Shown piece after piece: positions 1 through 4,903 of a stretch of DNA of 5,281 nucleotides (the stretch's first letter is position 1; every line of letters begins with the position of its first letter). Position numbers and translations under genes: made by a program. The notes under the pieces are model-generated. The model had not been told where the DNA came from. It ran no database searches and saw only the letters and a list, made by a program, of their open reading frames with translations. Location of the stretch: NCBI GenBank assembly GCA_034439955.1, contig JAWXBJ010000095.1:1-5281 (forward strand), in the 5' to 3' direction. The DNA comes from UBA7672 sp034439955 (GTDB taxonomy: Bacteria; Pseudomonadota; Alphaproteobacteria; Caulobacterales; Hyphomonadaceae).

Positions 1-159
1 GATCGCGGCGTTCTCGTTCTCTGAGTGGCATCCATTACACCTGTAGATGCAGACTAGGTGCGGACTTCGCTCATTATTGGGCGCGACGGGGTCATTGCGC
101 CGCCAAATGAGGCGACACGCTGCCAGATTTGTCAGAGTGCCGTAGCTATGTGCGCCCGC
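1..159. other. Left edge, downstream of the hydratase gene; no gene assigned
   Basis: This is the 3' flank of the leftward hydratase gene. Frame 1 on the plus strand reads only seven codons to a TGA at 22-24, which could be the tail of a gene entering from the left but is too short to judge. On the minus strand an ATG at 35-33 begins eleven codons that run off the window; only a weak AGG-type ribosome site precedes it. No hairpin followed by a T-run is visible that would make a convincing terminator for the hydratase. Confidence 0.4.
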
Positions 160-948
160 TCACGCATCCCATTTGGGCTGACGTTTGGCGATGAATGCAT
201 CGACGCCTTCCACGGCGTCGCTCGTCAGCATATTTTGCACCATGACGTTGGCGGCACATGCATACGCTTCATCAAGCGGAAGCAAACTCTGGTCTCGGAA
301 AGCACGCTTGCCGATGCGCAGGGCAGCCGGCGATTTGCTGGCGATGCTTTCAGCCAATGCACGGGCCGCGTGCGCCGCCTCACCATGCGAGACGATGCGA
401 TTGATGAGACCCATGCGTTGGGCGGTCTCGGCATCGATCAGCTCGCCGGTGAGCAACATCTCCATCGCGTGCTTGGGCGCAAGCGTGCGCGACAGCGCGA
501 CGGCCGGCGTTGAACAGAACAGGCCAATATTGACGCCGGGTGTCGCAAAACGCGCAGATGCGCCTGCGACAGCCAGATCGCAGCTGGCGACCAGTTGGCA
601 TCCGGCAGCAGTGGCGACGCCTTCAACCGCCGCGATGACGGGCTGTGGCAGTCCAACAATGCGCTGCATCAGCGCGCCGCATCGTGAAAAGGTCGCCTCG
701 AAGAAGGCGCGGCCTCCATCCTTGTCGCCCCGATGTGCGGTCAGTTGTTTGAGGTCGTGACCGGCGGAGAAAGCCGGCCCCTCGGCCTCCAAGACGACGA
801 CGCGCACGCCTTGGTCAGCCTCGATTGCCTCGAACGCTGAGATCAGCGCCTCAATGACCTCAAGCGAGAGTGCGTTGCGTGTTTCGGGCTTGGCTAAGGT
901 CAGCACCGCCACGCGACCATGACTGGCAAAGCGGATGGGCGACGTCAC
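160..948 (-). CDS. Enoyl-CoA hydratase/isomerase family protein, ECHDC3-like (non-canonical active site)
   Basis: A 262-aa crotonase-fold protein, the usual length for the family, predicted cytoplasmic and acting on acyl-CoA thioesters. The CoA/oxyanion-hole motifs are present: FSAGHDL at about residues 60-66 and TAAGCQLVASCD at about 113-124. The stretch RFATPGVNIGLFCSTP (133-148) closely resembles human ECHDC3 and its bacterial relatives as I remember them. In classical hydratase (rat Glu144 and Glu164) two glutamates act as acid/base; here the aligned positions are Gln118 and Gly138, so ordinary hydration of crotonyl-CoA is doubtful. I chose the GTG at 948-946 because GGAGG sits 6 nt upstream and the family-like N-terminus begins there. 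The ATG at 1035 would add 29 residues unlike the family and has no ribosome site. The substrate is unknown. The gene lies 193 bp after the AbiE toxin, so it probably has its own promoter. Confidence 0.88.
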   Translation of the reverse strand: MTSPIRFASHGRVAVLTLAKPETRNALSLEVIEALISAFEAIEADQGVRVVVLEAEGPAFSAGHDLKQLTAHRGDKDGGRAFFEATFSRCGALMQRIVGLPQPVIAAVEGVATAAGCQLVASCDLAVAGASARFATPGVNIGLFCSTPAVALSRTLAPKHAMEMLLTGELIDAETAQRMGLINRIVSHGEAAHAARALAESIASKSPAALRIGKRAFRDQSLLPLDEAYACAANVMVQNMLTSDAVEGVDAFIAKRQPKWDA

Positions 949-951
949 GGG

Positions 952-957
952 AGGCCT
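952..957 (-). promoter_or_regulatory. Ribosome binding site deciding the GTG start of the hydratase gene
   Basis: On the minus strand CTGGAGG is followed by CCTCCC and then GTG (948-946). The strong GGAGG with 6-nt spacing supports a GTG start over the ATG at 1035. The GGAGGCCTCC around it is itself a 10-bp palindrome, so the ribosome site could pair with the bases just before the start codon. Confidence 0.7.
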
Positions 958-965
958 CCAGAAAA

Positions 966-1010
966 AGTATGAAACGAGAGATTTGGCTCGCCGTCGCGAG
1001 AGTATGAGAC
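966..1010. repeat. Direct repeat pair AGTATGARAC flanking a small hairpin, upstream of the hydratase gene
   Basis: AGTATGAAAC (966-975) and AGTATGAGAC (1001-1010) match at 9 of 10 positions and start 35 bp apart. Between them lies the inverted repeat CTCGC-cgt c-GCGAG type hairpin at 987-1000 (5-bp stem, 4-nt loop). The cluster sits immediately upstream of the ribosome site of the hydratase gene, the position of an operator or leader. No regulator can be named, and chance is not excluded for repeats of this size. Confidence 0.35.
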
Positions 1011-1141
1011 TGGACCCAAAAGTCCATTTGGCCATTCCGACATTGTTGCGCAGGGGCGCCCAAATGACCTAATTGGATCGATGCGTAGCGTCGGCCTTCA
1101 AGATCTCTGCTGAGAGGAACAGCGTAGTTGCGCAAACGCTC

Positions 1142-2020
1142 TCAGGACGCGCCGCCTAGCTTGCGCGCGGCTTCAGCATGCGGCGTGAGAAACCCGACGA
1201 GTACCGAAATCGTCTCAGCCAAACTGCCGGGATCAATCGCAACATCGGCAACGAAAGCCCGCCATTGCTTTTGCTTTACCGGGTCTTCCGCGAAGGCGTC
1301 CGTCAACGCATCCGGCTTTTCGAGCGGGACCGGTGTTGTGCGCCGTGCGAAGGTCGCCGCAATGGCGCGCGCCAGCCGATCGTCTGCGAACTCGAACGTG
1401 CGGCAGAGCACCCAGATGTCGTAGAAGTCCTTCATGCGCGTATTGGCGCGGCCAAGCGCGACCATGGCCTGAAACTTCTCGGCGATTACTGTTTCGCGCG
1501 CGTAGGCTCTGAGTGTAGGCGCCGGTAGGTCGAGCAGCGTGGGGTAGGTGACTGTCTCGGCCCCAGGTTCCAACGTATCGCCGAAGCCGATGTCAATCGA
1601 CACCGGAATGCGGGCCCCAGCGAGGCTCGCCGTCGTGCGCAGTCGAACGCCGCCATAGGCCAATTCTTCACGGATACGATCGACGCGCAGAGCGCTTGCA
1701 TCAAATGCGACGCCGTCATCGGGAACGGGTGTCTCAAGTACTTCGCGAAAGCGCGCGAGCAGTTTTTCCGGCGCGTTGTCGCCAAACCCAAGGAGGTCAA
1801 GGTCGCGCGTGCCTCGATGTGGCTCATCGAGCCAGGTCATTAGCAGCGTCGCTCCTTTCAATACGAAGTCATTCGCGTGTGAAGACATGCTGAGGCGATA
1901 GAGCAGGCGTTCTGTCACGTAGCGGTTCAGAACGAGGTCAAAGGGCAGGGCCTTGGCTTGGGCGTGGTTCATCAAACGAGCGCGTACCGAAGCCGCGATG
2001 TTCTTTGTCTCTTTAGGCAT
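1142..2020 (-). CDS. abiEii: AbiEii/AbiGii-family nucleotidyltransferase toxin (type IV toxin-antitoxin)
   Basis: A 292-aa protein with the layout of AbiEii toxins, which have a nucleotidyltransferase fold; characterised relatives transfer nucleotides to RNA or block growth, and AbiE systems can abort phage infection. The motifs are in order: VLKGATLL at 53-60 (the glycine of motif I), TRDLDLLG at 71-78 with the metal-binding DxD pair Asp73/Asp75, PVSIDIGFGD at 139-148 with the third acidic residue Asp143, ETVIAEKFQAMV at 176-187 with Lys182, and RMKDFYDIW at 195-203 (the KDxYD motif IV). Nothing essential appears lost, so the toxin should be active. Its ATG lies inside the end of the antitoxin gene (8-nt overlap, ATGCCTAA), and a GGAGG 12 nt before the ATG suggests translational coupling. 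Cytoplasmic; no membrane segments seen. Confidence 0.92.
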   Translation of the reverse strand: MPKETKNIAASVRARLMNHAQAKALPFDLVLNRYVTERLLYRLSMSSHANDFVLKGATLLMTWLDEPHRGTRDLDLLGFGDNAPEKLLARFREVLETPVPDDGVAFDASALRVDRIREELAYGGVRLRTTASLAGARIPVSIDIGFGDTLEPGAETVTYPTLLDLPAPTLRAYARETVIAEKFQAMVALGRANTRMKDFYDIWVLCRTFEFADDRLARAIAATFARRTTPVPLEKPDALTDAFAEDPVKQKQWRAFVADVAIDPGSLAETISVLVGFLTPHAEAARKLGGAS

Positions 2021-2630
2021 TGGCGGTCAGTGCCTCCAGATAAGGCCGCATCACCGTTGCGACGCCGCCTTGCGTCGCATGACGCGCGAGTTCTGCGGGT
2101 GCCGCCTTTCTCTGGCGCAGCGCCTCCTGGAGCCCCTCAATCGCGACGCTTAGGCCAATTGTGCGGCGGTGGCGGAAACAATCGGCGACGGTGCGCGCGG
2201 CGCCGAAGATCTTTACCGGAACACCATCGATTGCATGCGTTTCGACATCTGCCTTGAGCAGGCGGTCCGCCATCTGCACGATGCGCAGTTCAGGCTGCGT
2301 ATGACGCCGCGCCCAATCGGACTTGCTGACCGCCAGCCAAACCTTGCGCGGCAGCTGATCGGTCAGTCCATGGAAGGCGAGGGCGGATACAAGACAGACG
2401 ACGCCCTTGGGCACGCGCTTTGCCGCTGTCGCGAGGTTGAACTCGGCGCTTAGCGGGGCATCCGGCAGCTGGTAGAGGCCCCGCCCCAGGCGGACGACTT
2501 GTCCGGCCTTTTCCATCCGGCTCACCGCCGCCGCCGTAGCGCCCGCGGCGCGCAGCTCGGCGAGGCGCGCAATCCCATGTTTCGCAAGGAATGCGGTCAC
2601 GATCTCGCGCTGGCGTCCGGCGGCGGGCAT
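2013..2630 (-). CDS. abiEi: AbiEi-family type IV antitoxin / transcriptional regulator
   Basis: A 205-aa protein. Residues about 7-56 form a winged helix-turn-helix, with the helical stretch VSRMEKAGQVVRLGRGLYQLP (35-56 region) ending in the β-wing typical of AbiEi_4-type antitoxins. The remainder (about 57-205) matches the C-terminal antitoxin domain, with SALAFHGLTDQLP and the RTVADCFR helix. In this family the antitoxin counteracts the AbiEii toxin without a stable complex and represses its own operon by binding inverted repeats. It is the first gene of the operon and overlaps the toxin by 8 nt. The ATG at 2630 lies about 29 nt from the predicted -10 box, leaving a short leader with only a weak purine-rich ribosome site (AGAAGA). 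No frame damage is visible. Confidence 0.9.
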   Translation of the reverse strand: MPAAGRQREIVTAFLAKHGIARLAELRAAGATAAAVSRMEKAGQVVRLGRGLYQLPDAPLSAEFNLATAAKRVPKGVVCLVSALAFHGLTDQLPRKVWLAVSKSDWARRHTQPELRIVQMADRLLKADVETHAIDGVPVKIFGAARTVADCFRHRRTIGLSVAIEGLQEALRQRKAAPAELARHATQGGVATVMRPYLEALTANA

Positions 2631-2650
2631 TGATACGTTTTCTTCTACTT

Positions 2651-2680
2651 TAGGGCCTACTATAGGAGGAATGATATCAT
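2651..2680. promoter_or_regulatory. Candidate AbiEi operator: inverted repeats inside the abiE promoter
   Basis: A perfect 10-bp palindrome, ATGATATCAT (2671-2680), lies between the -35 and -10 boxes. Overlapping the -10 and start region are TAGG-G-CCTA (2651-2659) and CCTA-CTA-TAGG (2656-2666), so three TAGG/CCTA half-sites are spaced closely. AbiEi antitoxins are known to repress by binding inverted repeats in their promoters; which of these the protein uses is inference. Confidence 0.45.
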
Positions 2681-2688
2681 ATTGTCTT
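2659..2688 (-). promoter_or_regulatory. Predicted sigma70-type promoter of the abiE operon
   Basis: Reading leftward: AAGACA (2688-2683, 4 of 6 to the -35 consensus), an 18-nt spacer, then TATAGT (2664-2659, 5 of 6 to the -10 consensus). This lies in an AT-rich island within otherwise GC-rich DNA. Transcription would begin near 2650, giving a leader of about 20 nt before the antitoxin ATG at 2630. Confidence 0.6.
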
Positions 2689-2690
2689 AA

Positions 2691-2995
2691 TGCCGAAAGC
2701 CGGAAAATGGAAGGGGTCGGGCACCGCTCGGCCGTGACAGCGCCAACAGCCCCGCGACGCCCATGGCCCGCCGCCTAACCGCGCCCCTGGGGCGCGAGAG
2801 GAGCCCGGCCGCGGCGCAAGCGTCGCGCACCAAGCGGCTTCGGGGTCACGAGTTTCCGCTGCATTGAATGTGTTGGCGCGATGTTATGTTGGCGCACTTA
2901 CCCAGGGCGCTGCAATTCGACCATAACTCCGTTTCGACGCGCCCATGGCAACGTCTGAGGCCTGTTGGGTGCGAGCATCGTGAGTGGAGGCGGAA
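2691..2995. other. Intergenic stretch between the abiE operon and the 33-codon ORF
   Basis: No supported gene. About 2700-2860 is strikingly GC-rich and contains a near-palindrome at 2780-2796 (arms CGCGCCCC and GGGGCGCG around one T). From about 2865 composition becomes more moderate, and TGTTGGCGC occurs twice, 16 bp apart (2871-2879 and 2887-2895). TTTCGACGCGC at 2932-2942 recurs exactly at 3006-3016. Short ORFs at 2671-2778 (plus strand) and about 2864-2778 (minus strand) lack credible ribosome sites. No tRNA-like arms or terminator with a T-run were seen. Confidence 0.5.
2871..2895. repeat. Two direct repeats of TGTTGGCGC, 16-bp period
   Basis: The 9-mer TGTTGGCGC occurs at 2871-2879 and 2887-2895, each preceded within two bases by ATG-like sequence. 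A 16-bp period is about one and a half helical turns. The site is roughly 100 bp upstream of the strong ribosome site at 2986-2990, so it could be a regulator-binding site for the downstream genes; this is inference from position alone. Confidence 0.3.
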
Positions 2996-3097
2996 ATGGG
3001 TGTGATTTCGACGCGCAAACTGGGCGATGTTTTGAGCAACCGCCAAAGAATCTTGCTTGACGGCAATAATATTCGGTGCCTGATTGGCGCGCCGTAA
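2996..3097 (+). CDS. Short 33-codon ORF with strong ribosome site, in frame with the downstream membrane protein
   Basis: ATG at 2996 is preceded by GTGGAGG (GGAGG at 2986-2990) with 5-nt spacing, the best ribosome site in this part of the window. It encodes 33 aa beginning MGVISTRKLGDVLSN and ending NIRCLIGAP, stopping at TAA 3095-3097. There is no signal peptide or membrane segment. The reading frame is the same as that of the gene starting at 3140, and the 14 codons between the TAA and ATG 3140 are open. It may therefore be a leader peptide, an independent small protein, or the true N-terminus of the downstream protein cut off by a stop mutation. I do not recognise a family. Confidence 0.4.
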   Translation: MGVISTRKLGDVLSNRQRILLDGNNIRCLIGAP

Positions 3098-3139
3098 CTA
3101 ATATTTAGCGGCGGTGCATCCGTTAAGGCTGACCTGGCG

Positions 3140-3559
3140 ATGATGGGGCTGTTGAGCTCCGTGGGGTGGATGGTAATGCGTGGCGGGAAGGGCGGCGGCG
3201 CCGGCGACGCTCCCAATCGATTGACCAGCGGCCTCGGCGCCATTCGCGAACGCACGATCGCAATCGGCGACACTGTGATTGCGGTCAATAATGTCGGCTC
3301 AGTGGCGATCCATCGCGGGCGCCAAGGCTATGCCATGGCGGTTGTCGGCGGGCTGATCGTGCTGGTGGCTCTTGTCACGTTGCAAAGCGATGCTGGCGTC
3401 GCGCTCATCCTCGGCGCAATCGGGGGAGTACTGATCGCAATCAACCTCAATCAAAAGCTAGACAATGGTCTTTCGATCGGCACCTGTGACGGCCGCATCA
3501 CGATGATTGTGTCGACTGACAACGATTTTCTGGGCGATTTGTTGGGCTCGAATGATTGA
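3140..3559 (+). CDS. Small membrane protein resembling DUF6232, probably C-terminally truncated
   Basis: 139 aa. A Gly-rich N-terminal stretch (residues 14-24) precedes a β-type segment IRERTIAIGDTVIAVNNVGSV (about 35-55), two likely membrane helices (about 65-81 and 85-101), and a C-terminal motif LSIGTCDGRITMIVSTDNDFL (about 111-131). This order (β-sheet, helix pair, then an IGTxDG...S-D--FL tail) resembles DUF6232 proteins, whose function is unknown. Family members normally continue with a final helix after the FL; here the protein ends ten residues later, at the point where base composition jumps, so the end may be foreign sequence. The start is uncertain: ATGs at 3140, 3143, 3170 and 3176 are possible, and only a weak AAGG precedes 3140. 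The family call is by pattern only. Confidence 0.6.
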   Translation: MMGLLSSVGWMVMRGGKGGGAGDAPNRLTSGLGAIRERTIAIGDTVIAVNNVGSVAIHRGRQGYAMAVVGGLIVLVALVTLQSDAGVALILGAIGGVLIAINLNQKLDNGLSIGTCDGRITMIVSTDNDFLGDLLGSND

Positions 3560-4037
3560 GGTGCGTGTGCAGGTCAGCAAGGGCTGGCAGGGTTTCAAAT
3601 ACTTCTGGGCGATGCGCGTCGACGGGTTCGACCCGACGAACCATTGCCAGCCATGCTTCATCGGTGAGCGCCTGCTCCAGGTGCGGCTGCCGCTCGCTGC
3701 TGGCGGCGTCGCCAAGATCCGCACGCGGCCAGGGGCCAAGATCTACATCTGCGGCGTGGCCGATCCCTACCGATGGAAGAACAACTTCCACCTGCCCGTC
3801 GTGGCGCGGGAAGGGTCCGAGGCAGCCGGCACGCTCTACACCGGCGCCGACGTCGAGGTGTTCAACGGCGAGGAGCTGCCGATCGACGCCAACGCCGCCA
3901 AGGAGCGCTACCCGAAGCTCGGGGAGGAGTTCCTCACCTGCCGAAACTTCCAGTTCGGCGCGCAGTATTTCAGGCCGTCCGCTCAGAAGGCGCACCCGCG
4001 CTTGGCGGCGGCGATCAGACCCGCGAGGAAGAAGTAG
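3552..4037 (+). CDS. Hypothetical protein, 161 aa, first gene of a phage-like small-gene cluster
   Basis: I do not recognise this protein. The start taken is ATG 3552, giving MIEVRVQVSKGWQGFKYFWAM, which looks like a natural N-terminus; it overlaps the preceding gene by 8 nt. No ribosome site precedes it (TTGGGCTCGA), which is odd and fits a junction just upstream. Visible features are a CxxC pair (Cys32/Cys35), many alternating hydrophobic residues suggesting β-structure, no signal peptide or membrane segment, and a basic tail ending PARKK. GC is far higher than in the previous gene (43 of 60 bases at 3841-3900). The stop is directly abutted by the ATG of the next gene, so they are surely co-transcribed. 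The frame is preferred to the long antisense and +1 frames because of this operon spacing and its balanced amino-acid content. Confidence 0.6.
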   Translation: MIEVRVQVSKGWQGFKYFWAMRVDGFDPTNHCQPCFIGERLLQVRLPLAAGGVAKIRTRPGAKIYICGVADPYRWKNNFHLPVVAREGSEAAGTLYTGADVEVFNGEELPIDANAAKERYPKLGEEFLTCRNFQFGAQYFRPSAQKAHPRLAAAIRPARKK

Positions 4038-4286
4038 ATGCCCCCCTTTCACGTCGAGTGGACCATGGACATTGACGCGGCGGACCCGACCGAGGCGGCT
4101 CTCAAAGCCTGGGAGGCGATGCGGCGCAAGGGGTCGATCGCCAACTCGTTCGTCGCCCGTGCCGAGATCAGGCCGGGCAAGTTCGTCACCGAGATCATCG
4201 ACCTCCAGGACTTGTGGGAGGGCGAGGAATTGACGCCTGAGCAAGCCGCGCGCATGGAAGCGATGCTAGTCTCCGGGCTAGACTGA
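4038..4286 (+). CDS. Small acidic hypothetical protein (82 aa) of the 'VEW-DIDA' type
   Basis: 82 aa, starting on the base after the TAG of the previous gene, with AGGA (4026-4029) 8 nt upstream of the ATG. The N-terminal FHVEWTMDIDAADPTEAALK is a β-strand followed by an Asp-Ala-rich turn and helix. It resembles small proteins often seen in accessory and phage regions that begin with a -VEW-IDIDA- strand and are followed by an 'EAA--A' helix; their function is unknown. The C-terminal half (about 60-82) is a charged helix rich in Glu, Met and Ala. No membrane segment or nucleic-acid-binding motif is seen. Cytoplasmic by inference. Confidence 0.7.
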   Translation: MPPFHVEWTMDIDAADPTEAALKAWEAMRRKGSIANSFVARAEIRPGKFVTEIIDLQDLWEGEELTPEQAARMEAMLVSGLD

Positions 4287-4299
4287 CACGGAGGTCGAG

Positions 4300-4491
4300 A
4301 TGGAACAGCGAGTAGAGATCGTATCGGGCATGGTCTTCACCGGCGCGTACAAGAGCAACCTGGACAAGCGGGTCAAGAAGCTCGCCAAAGAGGGCTGGCG
4401 CATCGCGGGCATCGCCTCTGCGCACATGAACGGCCTGCTGCGCAGCAAAATGGTGGCGACGATCACCTTCGAGCGGCAGGTGGCGGCGTGA
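4300..4491 (+). CDS. Small DUF4177-like protein (63 aa)
   Basis: 63 aa with a strong GGAGG (4290-4294) 5 nt before the ATG, and 13 nt after the previous stop. The core LDKRVKKLAKEGWRIAGIAS (about 21-40) is the 'helix-LxxxGWxxxxxx' pattern of DUF4177-type small proteins, flanked by an N-terminal strand (VEIVSGMVFTG) and a C-terminal strand (MVATITFER). The family is widespread and of unknown role. It ends in GTGA, where the next ORF starts with a 4-nt overlap, so it belongs to the same transcript as its neighbours. Confidence 0.65.
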   Translation: MEQRVEIVSGMVFTGAYKSNLDKRVKKLAKEGWRIAGIASAHMNGLLRSKMVATITFERQVAA

Positions 4492-4643
4492 GCGGGCTCA
4501 AGGAGCAGCTCACAGAGAAGCTGAGCAGGGCCGAGGCGCAGCTGGCTGCGTGGCAGGCCTCCTCAAGCCCGAGGATCTCGCTCTCGTCCAAGCCGATGCG
4601 CACCGCCGACTGGGTGAAGATGTCCTCCGCCAGGCTCTGCTGA
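4488..4643 (+). pseudogene. Truncated small gene with GTG start; only the first ~24 codons look native
   Basis: GTG at 4488-4490 overlaps the preceding TGA as GTGA, the classic coupled arrangement, and AAGGAG-like sequence is absent because the start depends on coupling. The first codons read VSGLKEQLTEKLSRAEAQLA and continue AWQA, a charged amphipathic helix and likely coiled coil. After about 4556 the frame continues to a TGA at 4641-4643, but those codons are the antisense of a well-formed leftward coding sequence, so the gene has been cut there. I do not recognise the family; small coiled-coil proteins of this kind are common in phage structural and lysis regions. Confidence 0.5.
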
Positions 4644-4903
4644 GACGTCGGCCGCAGGTCCATCGCGCGGATCGCCAGCGCCGTCACCTCGAACAGGTCG
4701 CGCAGCCAGCCGCGCTGCGACTGCCCCATCGAAATCCACATGCCTTCCCAGGCGCTCTGCAAGCGCCGGATCGCGCCGCCGAGATTGTTGTCCATGGTGA
4801 AGGCGACGATCCGGGCGAAGCCCTCGATCCCGGCCGCCCCGATGCCGTCCATGCGAGCCTGGAGCGCCTCGATCTTCCCGAGGTTGTCCATCAAGTTGAT
4901 CAG
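4556..4903 (-). pseudogene. Internal fragment of a probable phage tail tape measure protein
   Basis: Read leftward, about 116 codons from LINLMDNLGKIEALQARMDG through to EILGLEEA form continuous protein-like sequence with no natural start or stop. The centre, FTMDNNLGGAIRRLQSAWEG followed by MWISMGQSQRGWLRDLFEVT and a hydrophobic helix, resembles the 'LxGAxxxLxSAWEGLxISxG' region of TP901-type tail tape measure proteins, which set tail length and sit inside the phage tail. Both ends stop at joins: near 4556-4562 it meets the forward small-gene cluster in opposite orientation, and near 4897-4903 it meets the fibre-like gene in another frame. The full protein would normally be many hundreds of residues. 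The family call is by pattern only; the fragment status is clear. Confidence 0.5.

Noticed and set aside
185..760. 191-aa forward frame antisense to the hydratase gene
   Set aside because: The opposite strand encodes a clear crotonase-fold protein over the whole length; this frame is Ala/Ser-rich shadow sequence.
1121..1140. AGCGT...ACGCT inverted repeat just after the abiEii stop, considered as a terminator
   Set aside because: The stem is only 5 bp with a 10-nt loop and no following T-run.
2671..2778. 35-codon forward ORF divergent from the abiE operon
   Set aside because: AGGAGG is only 1 nt from its ATG, too close to work well, and the same bases form the abiE promoter; the peptide has no recognisable features.
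2780..2796. Near-perfect GC palindrome considered as a terminator
   Set aside because: The loop would be a single base and there is no T-run on either side, so it is not a credible intrinsic terminator.
3556..4233. 225-aa forward frame overlapping the 161- and 82-aa genes
   Set aside because: It is dominated by Arg, Ser and Pro, the signature of a shifted frame in GC-rich coding DNA, and would destroy the abutting stop/start arrangement.
3498..4244. Long 248-aa leftward open frame antisense to the small-gene cluster
   Set aside because: It is opposite three well-spaced forward genes with good ribosome sites, has a Leu/Arg/Asp-rich composition typical of antisense frames in high-GC DNA, and shows no recognisable motif.
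1142..4491. The abiE pair plus the small membrane and DUF genes as one new defence system
   Set aside because: The genes point in opposite directions, are separated by a 500-bp gap and a likely composition junction, and only the AbiE pair has a known link to defence.
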